From the NCBI GenBank assembly GCA_947595045.1, contig CANQEN010000003.1, positions 1 through 46,499 of the forward strand: 46,499 bases of DNA, read 5' to 3'. A program made the position numbers and the translations under genes. Position 1 is the stretch's first letter; the number at the start of each line of letters is the position of its first letter. Below the pieces are notes generated by a model. It searched no databases. It had not been told where the DNA came from and saw only the letters and a program-made list of their open reading frames with translations. This stretch comes from an uncultured Bacilli bacterium. GTDB lineage: Bacteria > Bacillota_I > Bacilli_A > RF39 > UBA660. This document shows, piece after piece, positions 28,752 to 37,483 of this stretch.

Positions 28752-29004
28752 ATTTTATACAATTTTTCTTGCTAAATACATATTATAATAAAATTGATAT
28801 TTATGCAAATTTTATATAGGATAAACAGGATAATCTCATGCGTTCATCATAATAATTAAAATTGTTGCCTATATGAAAATATATTTTAACTAGAAATTTA
28901 ATAGTATATTTGATATAATACGTCTTAAATAAATTAAATCTCATTATAACAAAAGAGGATTAATTTATTTTGAATGAATAATAATAATGGACTGGAGTGA
29001 AAAA

Positions 29005-29262
29005 ATGACTAAAACATTAGGAAGAGTAATTGAAGTTTATATACCAGAACAATATAAAAATGGTGGATTACTTGATGTTATGGATAGAACTAACATTGGG
29101 TTTAAAGTAGTAACTGATAATGATATAAAAGATATTATACTAGAGCAAGATGAATTTAATGCGCGAATAATGAAGAATGACTTAGTTATAATTATAGAGC
29201 AAGATATATCAGGTAAACATTTTACTGATATCGAACTTTATGAAGGTGATAATAATGAATGA
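29005..29262 (+). CDS. Hypothetical small protein upstream of and overlapping the helicase
   Basis: ATG at 29005 after ggagtga; overlaps the helicase start. Confidence 0.55.
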   Translation: MTKTLGRVIEVYIPEQYKNGGLLDVMDRTNIGFKVVTDNDIKDIILEQDEFNARIMKNDLVIIIEQDISGKHFTDIELYEGDNNE

Positions 29263-31837
29263 TGATGAATTTCAAATAATTGGTTTATACAATCATAATG
29301 CAAATAGTTACAAAATAATAAAAGATGCATATGCATCTGGTCAAAATATCGTTGGCATTGTTCATGCAACAGGTACTGGGAAATCTTATATTGCACTTCA
29401 ATTTATTTATGATAATAGAGATAAAAAGATACTTTATGTAACTCCTTCAAATGGAATAATTGAACATATTAAAGAAATAATAAAAAATAATTCTAATTTA
29501 GATTTAGAAAAAGATTTTCCTAATTTAGATTTTAGAACATATCAATGGTTTATTTCAATGAGTAGAGAAGAAATAGAAAATCTCACTTACGATATATTAA
29601 TTCTTGATGAATTTCACCATATTGGAGCTCCTGTTTGGGGTGCAAGAATTAATACAATGATAGAGACACATCATAAAATGTTAATTTTTGGTATGACAGC
29701 TTATACTGTTAGAGACAGAGGAACTTTATATGAAAGAGATATGGCTAATCCTGATACAAATGAAATATTTTCAAACAAGATTGTAAGTAGATACGATTTA
29801 TGCGACGCAATGATTGATGGTGTCTTACCAAAACCTATATATAAGAGTGCATATATTAATTTAATTGGTCTAGAAAGAAAATTGGAAGAAAGGGTACAAA
29901 AATTAAACGCAACATCTCATGAATATCAAGAATATATGTCACTTTTATCTGATATCAAAAAACGAATACATGAAGCACCGAATATTCCTAATCTTTTAAG
30001 AAATAATATTAAACCAAATGGCAAATATATTTATTTTTGTCCACCTTGTTTAGAAGATGAAACTAATGATATTGATACAATAAAAAGACAGGCTTTTGAA
30101 TGGTTTAAACAATTCGTTCCTGAAGAAGATATAATTTTCTATACATCAACAAGTGATATGGGTGAATATGGCAAGCTTAATAGATATTCCTTTTATTATG
30201 ATGTTACTTTAGATGGTAAAAAAGTAGATAATAAATTGCGCATAATGTTTGCTATAAATCAATATAATGAAGGAACACATGCTCCTAATATAGATGGAGT
30301 TATCATGGGACGTGGCACAACTTCAGATATAGTTTTTTTTGAACAATTAGGTAGAACCCTTTCAGTTCGGGGTAATACAAAAGATATGTTTGATGAATTA
30401 GAAAAACATTCAATTGAAGAATTAATTGAAATATGTAAGTTAAGAGATATTATAATAAAAGAAAATACGCCTAAAGAAGAAATAATTGAAAAACTAGTAG
30501 CACCAGTTATTATTGATTTAACTAATAATTATAATTTTATTAAAGAACTTGAAAATAATTTACGGGATAGAATTAAAGATATTCAAAATAAAAATAGTTT
30601 AATTAGTAACAGATGTATAAAAATAAGAGATGCATCATTTGATATTGAAATAGAAAATCAAAATTTATTTGAAATGCTAAAATATATTAGTGATAGATTA
30701 ACCAAGACATGGGAAGATTATTATGAACTTGCTAAAACATACTATGAACATCATGAAAATTTATTAATACCAACTAGGTTTAAAACAAATGATGGATATA
30801 CCTATGATGAAAATGGTACTGTTAATTTAGGAACTTGGGTTAGTAACCAGAGAAGAAATTTTTCTACTTTATCAGAAGACAAACAATTATTATTACAAAA
30901 AATAGGTTTTATTGTAAATTCCCGTGATAGTCAATGGCTCTTGAATTATGAATTAGCTAAAAAGTATTATGAACATCATGAAAATTTATTAATACCAACT
31001 AAGTTTAAAACAAATGATGGATATACTTATGATGAAAATGGTGCTGTTAATTTAGGAAATTGGCTTAATACTCAGAGAAGCAAATTTTCTACTTTATCAG
31101 AAGAAAGACGGCAATTATTACAGAAAATAGGCTTTGTTGTAAATTTCCGTGATAGTCAATGGCTCTTGAATTATAAATTAGCTAAAAAGTATTATAAATA
31201 TCATGATAATTTATTAATACCATATAACTTTAAAACAAATGATGGATATACTTATGATGAAAATGGTACTGTTAATTTAGGAACTTGGCTTAATACTCAG
31301 AGGAAAAATTTTTCTACTTTATCAGAAGACAAACAATTATTATTACAAAAAATAGGTTTTATTGTAAATTCCCGTGATAGTCAATGGCTCTTGAATTATG
31401 AATTAGCTAAAAAGTATTATGAACATCATGAAAATTTATTAATACCAACTAAGTTTAAAACAAATGATGGATATACTTATGATGAAAATGGTGCTGTTAA
31501 TTTAGGAAATTGGCTTAATACTCAGAGAAGAAAATTTTCTACTTTATCAGAAGAAAGACGGCAATTATTACAGAAAATAGGCTTTGTTGTAAGTGTTCGT
31601 GATAGTCAATGGCTCTTGAATTATAAATTAGCTAAAAAGTATTATGAACATCATGGTAATTTATTAATATCACAACAGTTTAAAACAAATGATGGATATA
31701 CCTATGATGAAAATGGTACTGTTAATTTAGGAATTTGGATTAGTACCCAGAGAGGAGTAGTATCTAAAGAAAGCGAAAAAGGTCAATTACTTTTAAGTAT
31801 AGGGATGATATGGAAAATAAAAAAAGAAAAAAAATAA
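29255..31837 (+). CDS. DEAD/DEAH-box helicase with five C-terminal helicase-associated (HA) repeats
   Basis: Walker A HATGTGKSYIA, Walker B LILDEFHH, motif VI EQLGRTLS; repeats LAKKYYEHHENLLIPTKFKTNDGYTYDENG..NLG.W...QR..FSTLSE. Confidence 0.9.
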   Translation: MNDDEFQIIGLYNHNANSYKIIKDAYASGQNIVGIVHATGTGKSYIALQFIYDNRDKKILYVTPSNGIIEHIKEIIKNNSNLDLEKDFPNLDFRTYQWFISMSREEIENLTYDILILDEFHHIGAPVWGARINTMIETHHKMLIFGMTAYTVRDRGTLYERDMANPDTNEIFSNKIVSRYDLCDAMIDGVLPKPIYKSAYINLIGLERKLEERVQKLNATSHEYQEYMSLLSDIKKRIHEAPNIPNLLRNNIKPNGKYIYFCPPCLEDETNDIDTIKRQAFEWFKQFVPEEDIIFYTSTSDMGEYGKLNRYSFYYDVTLDGKKVDNKLRIMFAINQYNEGTHAPNIDGVIMGRGTTSDIVFFEQLGRTLSVRGNTKDMFDELEKHSIEELIEICKLRDIIIKENTPKEEIIEKLVAPVIIDLTNNYNFIKELENNLRDRIKDIQNKNSLISNRCIKIRDASFDIEIENQNLFEMLKYISDRLTKTWEDYYELAKTYYEHHENLLIPTRFKTNDGYTYDENGTVNLGTWVSNQRRNFSTLSEDKQLLLQKIGFIVNSRDSQWLLNYELAKKYYEHHENLLIPTKFKTNDGYTYDENGAVNLGNWLNTQRSKFSTLSEERRQLLQKIGFVVNFRDSQWLLNYKLAKKYYKYHDNLLIPYNFKTNDGYTYDENGTVNLGTWLNTQRKNFSTLSEDKQLLLQKIGFIVNSRDSQWLLNYELAKKYYEHHENLLIPTKFKTNDGYTYDENGAVNLGNWLNTQRRKFSTLSEERRQLLQKIGFVVSVRDSQWLLNYKLAKKYYEHHGNLLISQQFKTNDGYTYDENGTVNLGIWISTQRGVVSKESEKGQLLLSIGMIWKIKKEKK
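30701..31825 (+). repeat. Five coding tandem repeats, 225-bp period
   Basis: The anchor gatagtcaatggctc begins at 30926, 31151, 31376 and 31601, exactly 225 bp apart; first copy more divergent. Confidence 0.9.
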
Positions 31838-32177
31838 AAAATGTTGCTAAAAAGTTGTAAACGCTCTTATTTGATATAAATGTTTTTCTTTTTCCTAAAT
31901 ATAAATAATTTTCTTAATTGAATATTTATTGATAATCATCTTAATAAATGATTCTAAAATTTTATGTTCAAATATTTTCATTACATATACATATTTAATA
32001 TTACATTTATTGGTTGATTATTTTTCTATTTTTGGGTTATTAAGTTATAATTTTATTTTTTACAAGTGAGAATTCTAAAGTATATTGTGTAGTTGTAAAT
32101 GATGTGAGGACAAAAAAGTAAAAAAATTAAAACGACATGATATAGTAAAAATGGTAATTAAATAATTTTGGTAAGGT

Positions 32178-32213
32178 GAATAAAATATTGAATTAAAATT
32201 CAATATTTTATTC
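32178..32213. terminator. Perfect AT-rich inverted repeat at the transposase remnant 3' end
   Basis: GAATAAAATATTGAATT aa AATTCAATATTTTATTC. Confidence 0.5.
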
Positions 32214-32402
32214 AGCATTAGAAGCGTTAGCTTCTAAAAGATGTCTTTTCTCTAAAGGAGAAATCCAGCCTAGAACTTGCATAGGAATATGTTACTTCAT
32301 ATTAGATAAGCTTTCATTTGTTTAAGCAAATCCTCATAGGAATAGAACTTTAGGAATTGATAGAATCTTTGTTGATCATTACGATGGCTTCTTTCAACTT
32401 AT
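32208..32402 (-). pseudogene. C-terminal remnant of an rve-type transposase
   Basis: Reverse strand reads VERSHRNDQQRFYQFLKFYSYEDLLKQMKAYLI*SN then frameshift HIPMQVLGWISPLEKRHLLEANASNAE*. Confidence 0.75.
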
Positions 32403-32691
32403 GCTACAACATGTATTGATAATGAGATACTTGGATATTCAGGAGGTTATTGAACAAATACTAAGTAGGGATAAAGAAATAATAGTTCTTTACTTTGGCT
32501 TTTATGGTAACACACCATGTCCTCAAAGCCAAATAGCTAATAAGCTTGGAATATCACAATCATATGTATCAAGAAGAATAAGGAAAGCATTAAATAATAT
32601 TAAAGAATTATTACAAAGTAAAGAAGCTATAGGTAAAATAGATAAGAAAAGTAATTCTAAATACTTAAATTATAAGAGAGATTATAAATAA
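32401..32691 (+). pseudogene. Truncated sigma-70 family factor, region 4 only
   Basis: LSRDKEIIVLYFGFYGNTPCPQSQIANKLGISQSYVSRRIRKALNNIKELL; no region 2/3 upstream. Confidence 0.75.
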
Positions 32692-33328
32692 TAGAAGGCT
32701 TAATCATTCGTTTATTATCTAATAAGATAAGCTTCTTTGTTTTAACTGATAAAGTTTATAAGTTTATCAATTATTATTTTAAAGATAATGTTAAAGGTAA
32801 ATATACTTTTATGGGGAATATTTAGAGCCAATAAGAATATGTGATTTTTCTGAAATAATAACAATCCTTTACAAAAAACAATATATGGGTGAACATATTG
32901 CCAATTTAATGGATAATATGAATTATGATGAAGATTATAATTATTTTATTAATTCATTGTTATAATTAAATAATGGAAGTTATTATGCATTGAAATTTAC
33001 AGATCCTAATAGTAAAGATTTAGTATGGTTATATTAATTTTTTTATAGAACGAGTAAATATGAAAAACTTGAGACAATGCCAGTACAAGAATTGTCGTAA
33101 TTTGAGAAAAAAGGTCAAGAACAAAAAGTGAAAAAAATTAAGATGAATGAACAATAATTATTTATTTAAAGAAGTTATTATTTTAGTATTAAAGTATTAA
33201 TTTTTTTTGTTATTTATTCACAATAAAATTTATGGTGATATATTGACATTAATGGGTCAATATGGTAGTATTTAGTTAAGCACATGAAGGTGTTTTTATT
33301 TTATAAAATTTTAAAAGTAGGTGAATTG

Positions 33329-33514
33329 ATGAAGAGAGTAACGAGATTTCTAGTGAATGTTAAAAAGGAAATGAAGAAAGTTAGATGGCCTAAGCGTCAA
33401 GATTTAATTAAATATGCAACAGCTACTATTTCATTTATCATTATCTTTATGGTCTTTTTTGCTGGTATAGATGCTATTATTAGTTTGATAATGAAATTAA
33501 AGGTGATGGGTTAA
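33329..33514 (+). CDS. secE: Preprotein translocase subunit SecE
   Basis: VKKEMKKVRWPKRQDLIKYA plus single TM; upstream of nusG. Confidence 0.95.
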   Translation: MKRVTRFLVNVKKEMKKVRWPKRQDLIKYATATISFIIIFMVFFAGIDAIISLIMKLKVMG

Positions 33515-34050
33515 TGGAAAAAGAATGGTATGTAGTTAATACCTATTCGGGACATGAGAATAAGGTTAAAGAAAAACTAGAGATGAGAGCTAGTACTATG
33601 GGTATGGAAGACTACATTTTAAGGGTAGTTGTGCCAGAACAACATGAAATTGAAGTTAAAGATGGTGTAGAGAAGGAAAAAGTTACTAAAATGTTTCCAG
33701 GATATATTTTAGTAGAAATGGTTATGACTGATGAAGCTTGGTTTATTGTCCGTAATACACCAGGTGTCACAGGATTTATTGGATCAAGTGGTAAAGGTGC
33801 TAAACCGTTTCCATTAACGCCACAAGAAGTGGATAAAATACTGGGTAGTATGGGTATGAGTCGTTTAGATATTGGTAATGAATTAGCTGTTGGTGATAAA
33901 ATTAAAGTTACTACTGGAGCATTTGCTAATATGGCTGGTACAGTTAAAGTTATTGATATGGCTAATCAAAAGATAGAAGTAGCTTTAGATTTGTTTGGTC
34001 AAGAAACGATTGTTGAAGTAGAATTTAGTGAAATAGAAAAAGTTAGTTAA
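33514..34050 (+). CDS. nusG: Transcription termination/antitermination protein NusG
   Basis: EWYVVNTYSGHENKVKEKLE, FPGYILVEM, KOW motif. Confidence 0.97.
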   Translation: MEKEWYVVNTYSGHENKVKEKLEMRASTMGMEDYILRVVVPEQHEIEVKDGVEKEKVTKMFPGYILVEMVMTDEAWFIVRNTPGVTGFIGSSGKGAKPFPLTPQEVDKILGSMGMSRLDIGNELAVGDKIKVTTGAFANMAGTVKVIDMANQKIEVALDLFGQETIVEVEFSEIEKVS

Positions 34051-34059
34051 GGTGTAGAT

Positions 34060-34335
34060 ATGAAAGAGAAAATACAATTATTAGAATCATTACTTAATAA
34101 AGCTTGTAATAATATTGAATATGCTGTTAATGTAGCATTTGGATCTGATAAGGAAGAGACAATTAAAAATATGAAATCAGCTATTAAGACAACTACCGAT
34201 TTATTTATTAAGGGTAATATTAATAATCTAGATTTAAGTGTTCGTAATCAAATTTGGAATTATTGGGAAAATATATTAGATAACTATTTGTCGATGTTCC
34301 CTGAATATGAATATTCAACTAAAAAAGTGCGTTAA
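34060..34335 (+). CDS. Hypothetical 91-aa helical protein between nusG and rplK
   Basis: RBS aaggtg; intact ORF. Confidence 0.65.
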   Translation: MKEKIQLLESLLNKACNNIEYAVNVAFGSDKEETIKNMKSAIKTTTDLFIKGNINNLDLSVRNQIWNYWENILDNYLSMFPEYEYSTKKVR

Positions 34336-34398
34336 AATATTTACAAATGTTAACTTTTATGTTACTATTAAATGGCTATATTTAATTATATAGATTTA

Positions 34399-34433
34399 GT
34401 GGGAGATTTTAAGCGGATATCATTTGAACCACG
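34399..34433 (+). promoter_or_regulatory. Putative r-protein leader motif upstream of rplK
   Basis: GTGGGAGATTTTAAGCGGATATCATTTGAACCACG; similar motif precedes rplA. Confidence 0.55.
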
Positions 34434-34464
34434 GCGAAAAAAATTTTTATAGGAGGTGTTTTTC

Positions 34465-34887
34465 GTGGCACAATTAGTAAAGAAAATAAAATTACAAATA
34501 CCTGCAGGGAAAGCGACACCAGCTCCACCAGTTGGAACAGTGTTAGGACCAGCCGGTATTAATTTACAAGAATTTTGTACTAAATATAATGATGCAACTA
34601 AAGATAAGATGGGAGATATTTTACCAGTAGAGATTTCTATTATGGATGATAGAAGCTTTACTTTTGTAATTAAAACTCCACCAACAGCATTCTTAATTAA
34701 GAAAGTTACGGGAGTTAAGAAAGGTTCAACTAAAGGCAAAAATGAGCCAGTTGGAACGATTACTAAGCAACAATTGAGAGAAATTGCTGAAATTAAGTTA
34801 CCAGATTTAAATTGTTATACTGTAGAAGAAGCCATGAAGATAGTAGAAGGTACTGCTATTAATATGGGAATTACAGTTGTTGATTAA
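34465..34887 (+). CDS. rplK: 50S ribosomal protein L11
   Basis: KIKLQIPAGKATPAPPVGTVLGPAGIN; GTG start. Confidence 0.98.
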   Translation: MAQLVKKIKLQIPAGKATPAPPVGTVLGPAGINLQEFCTKYNDATKDKMGDILPVEISIMDDRSFTFVIKTPPTAFLIKKVTGVKKGSTKGKNEPVGTITKQQLREIAEIKLPDLNCYTVEEAMKIVEGTAINMGITVVD

Positions 34888-34894
34888 AAATTAA

Positions 34895-34943
34895 CATAGG
34901 TTTGTCCTATGTGGGAGGAATGCCGCTTTCCATCAGAACCACA
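34895..34943 (+). promoter_or_regulatory. Hairpin plus putative r-protein leader motif upstream of rplA
   Basis: CATAGG-TTTGT-CCTATG then GTGGGAGGAATGCCGCTTTCCATCAGAACCAC. Confidence 0.55.
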
Positions 34944-34956
34944 CAAGGAGGTTAAA

Positions 34957-35652
34957 ATGAAAAAAGGAAAAAAATATGTAGAAGCTGCTTCAAAGGTAGA
35001 AAAAAGCAAACTTTATACTAAAGAAGAAGCTATTAAATTAGTAAAAGAAACTAGTGTAGCTAAGTTTGATGAATCTGTTGAATTAGTATTAAGATTAAAT
35101 CTAGATACTAAAAAAGCTGATCAACAATTAAGAGGAGCTACTGTATTACCTAATGGTATTGGTAAAACTAAGAGTGTTTTAGTTATTGCTAAAGGAGAAC
35201 AAGCTAAAATAGCTAAAGAAGCTGGTGCTGATTATGTTGGTGATATTGACATGATCGAGAAGATTGAAAAAGAAAATTGGTTTGGTTTTGATACTATGAT
35301 AGCTACTCCAGATATGATGCCTGCTTTAGGTAAAATTGGGCGTGTTTTAGGACCTAGAGGTTTAATGCCAAATCCTAAAACAGGAACGGTTACTATGGAC
35401 GTTGAAAGGGCTGTTCTTGATGTTAAAAAAGGGCGTGTCGAATACCGAACTGATAGTTATGGTAATGTAGCAGTATCAATTGGTAAAGTATCTTTTGATG
35501 AAGCTAAACTATTAGAAAATTTAGAAGCTTTTGTTTCATTAATATTAAAAACAAAACCAGCAGCTGTTAAAGGAAAGTATGTTAAAAATATTTCTATTAG
35601 TACAACTATGGGTCCAGGTATTAAGATAGATATTAATAGTTTTGATATTTAG
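34957..35652 (+). CDS. rplA: 50S ribosomal protein L1
   Basis: [17 protein letters not shown] after aaggagg, shorter than track ORF. Confidence 0.98.
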   Translation: MKKGKKYVEAASKVEKSKLYTKEEAIKLVKETSVAKFDESVELVLRLNLDTKKADQQLRGATVLPNGIGKTKSVLVIAKGEQAKIAKEAGADYVGDIDMIEKIEKENWFGFDTMIATPDMMPALGKIGRVLGPRGLMPNPKTGTVTMDVERAVLDVKKGRVEYRTDSYGNVAVSIGKVSFDEAKLLENLEAFVSLILKTKPAAVKGKYVKNISISTTMGPGIKIDINSFDI

Positions 35653-35653
35653 C

Positions 35654-35682
35654 TTTACAAAATATATAATTTATGTTAAAAT
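35654..35682 (+). promoter_or_regulatory. Candidate promoter of rplJL
   Basis: TTTACA - 17 nt - TAAAAT. Confidence 0.6.
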
Positions 35683-35691
35683 GTTAAACGA

Positions 35692-35797
35692 TGTGAGAAG
35701 TACCGTAGACAGTAGGTGGTATACCTTAATATCCTACCGAGGACTTAATTTATTTAAGATACTCTAAGTCTCTACGGTTGTAGAGACTTATTTTTAT
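35692..35797 (+). ncRNA. L10 leader (ribosomal protein autoregulatory element)
   Basis: ccgtagacagtaggtggt...ttaatatcctaccgagg...AAGTCTCTAC-GGTT-GTAGAGACTTATTTTT; directly upstream of rplJ. Confidence 0.88.
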
Positions 35798-35825
35798 GGT
35801 ATTACACAAGATAAGGAGGTGTAAT

Positions 35826-36323
35826 ATGGCTAATCAAAAAATCTTAGACCAAAAACAGGCTATTATAGATGAGATTGCTAAAAATGTTAAAGAATCTAGT
35901 TCATTCATTTTCTTAGAAAATCATGGTTTAACGGTATCTGAGACAATGGAACTTCGTAGAAGTTTAAGAGAAGCTAATTCAGAACTTAAGATTTATAAAA
36001 ATACTTTGGTAAATAGGGCTTTGAATACATTAGATATTGATATGAGTGCTGAGCTTAATGGACCAAAGGTTGTTGTCTTTGGTAAAGATATGATTGAACC
36101 AATTAAAACAGTAAGTGATTTTATTAAAAATCATCCTAATTTAGAGATGAAAATAGGAATAGTAGATGGTGAAGTTACTGATTTAGCTACTTTAAATCAA
36201 TTAGCGACTATTCCATCAAGAGATGGCTTACTTACTATGTTTGCAAGTGGTCTTATGGGTATTGCTAGAGACTTTGCTATTTGCTTAGACTTGCATGCTA
36301 AAAATTTAGAAAAAAATAATTAA
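35826..36323 (+). CDS. rplJ: 50S ribosomal protein L10
   Basis: L10 sequence pattern, position before rplL. Confidence 0.96.
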   Translation: MANQKILDQKQAIIDEIAKNVKESSSFIFLENHGLTVSETMELRRSLREANSELKIYKNTLVNRALNTLDIDMSAELNGPKVVVFGKDMIEPIKTVSDFIKNHPNLEMKIGIVDGEVTDLATLNQLATIPSRDGLLTMFASGLMGIARDFAICLDLHAKNLEKNN

Positions 36324-36345
36324 TATTATAAAGGAGGAATATAAA

Positions 36346-36717
36346 ATGGCAAAATTAAGTGCACAAGAAATTATTGATTCACTAAAAGAAATGACACTTT
36401 TAGAGATTAAAGAAGTAGTAGATTTAATGAAAGAAGAATTTGGTGTTGATCCAAGTGCTGTTGCTGTAGCAGCACCAGCTGCTGCTGGAGCTAGTGAAGA
36501 AGCAGGACCTAGTACAGTTGATATTGTATTAGCAGAAGTAGGAGCTAATAAAATTAATGTTATTAAATTAATTAAAGAAGTTACTGGATTAGGCTTAGGA
36601 GAATCTAAGGCTATTGCTGATAACGGTGGTGTCATTAAAGAACAAGTTGCAGCTGATGAGGCTAATGAAATTAAAGCTAAATTTGAAGAAGCTGGAGCTA
36701 CTATTGAATTAAAATAA
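36346..36717 (+). CDS. rplL: 50S ribosomal protein L7/L12
   Basis: Ala-rich hinge; EVGANKINVIKLIKEVTGLGLGESKAI. Confidence 0.98.
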   Translation: MAKLSAQEIIDSLKEMTLLEIKEVVDLMKEEFGVDPSAVAVAAPAAAGASEEAGPSTVDIVLAEVGANKINVIKLIKEVTGLGLGESKAIADNGGVIKEQVAADEANEIKAKFEEAGATIELK

Positions 36718-36727
36718 TTTGTTTATT

Positions 36728-36765
36728 TGAGGTTTGAGCCTGTACTATTTTAGTATGGGCTTTAA
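36728..36765 (+). terminator. Hairpin attenuator/terminator after rplL
   Basis: AGCCTGTACTA / TAGTATGGGCT then TTT. Confidence 0.5.
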
Positions 36766-36803
36766 CCGTTTTATATGAATAAATATAGCAAAGAAGTGAT
36801 TAA

Positions 36804-37385
36804 ATGAGCCATTATTTTGAAAATGATAATAATGTAAAAAGTAAAGAGAAAAAGATTATAGCTGTTATTAATAATGAACGATATACCTTTATGACCGATA
36901 ATAACGTTTTTGCTAAAAGAAATGTTGATTTAGGTACTAAGATATTATTAGAGAGTATTGATTTAACTACATTACATGGTCATATACTAGACTTTGGTTG
37001 TGGTTATGGTCCAATTGGCATTTATTTAGCTAAACATGGACATATAGTAGATATGGTGGATATAAATGATAGAGCTTTAAAATTAGCTAAATGTAATGCT
37101 AAATTAAATAATGTTGCTGTCAATATATTTGAAAGTGATATTTATAATAATATTAATAGACAGTATCATTATATTATTACTAACCCACCAATTAGAGTTG
37201 GAAAGAAAATATTGCATGAAATTTTATTTGGAGCATATAATTATTTAATTGATGGAGGACATTTAATTTTAGTTATTCATAAAGATCAAGGAGCTAAAAC
37301 ATTAGTTAAAGAGTTGGGTAATTATTATAACGTTAATCTTTTAAATAAGAATAAAGGATTTTGGATAATTGACTGTGAAAAGTAG
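36804..37385 (+). CDS. Class I SAM methyltransferase (RsmC/YbxB-like)
   Basis: DFGCGYGPIGIYLA, TNPPIRVGK; rplL-rpoB interval. Confidence 0.88.
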   Translation: MSHYFENDNNVKSKEKKIIAVINNERYTFMTDNNVFAKRNVDLGTKILLESIDLTTLHGHILDFGCGYGPIGIYLAKHGHIVDMVDINDRALKLAKCNAKLNNVAVNIFESDIYNNINRQYHYIITNPPIRVGKKILHEILFGAYNYLIDGGHLILVIHKDQGAKTLVKELGNYYNVNLLNKNKGFWIIDCEK

Positions 37386-37483
37386 TTGACTTTTCAATCA
37401 CAATAGAGTAAAATTATAAATTGGTGACATGTATTATTTTATAGATAATATGTGATTCTAAAAATAGTTTATGGGGTGAAACA

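Noticed and set aside
30701-31826. Periodic repeats as a CRISPR-like array
   Set aside because: Period is 225 bp, in frame and coding for HA domains; no short repeat/spacer structure.
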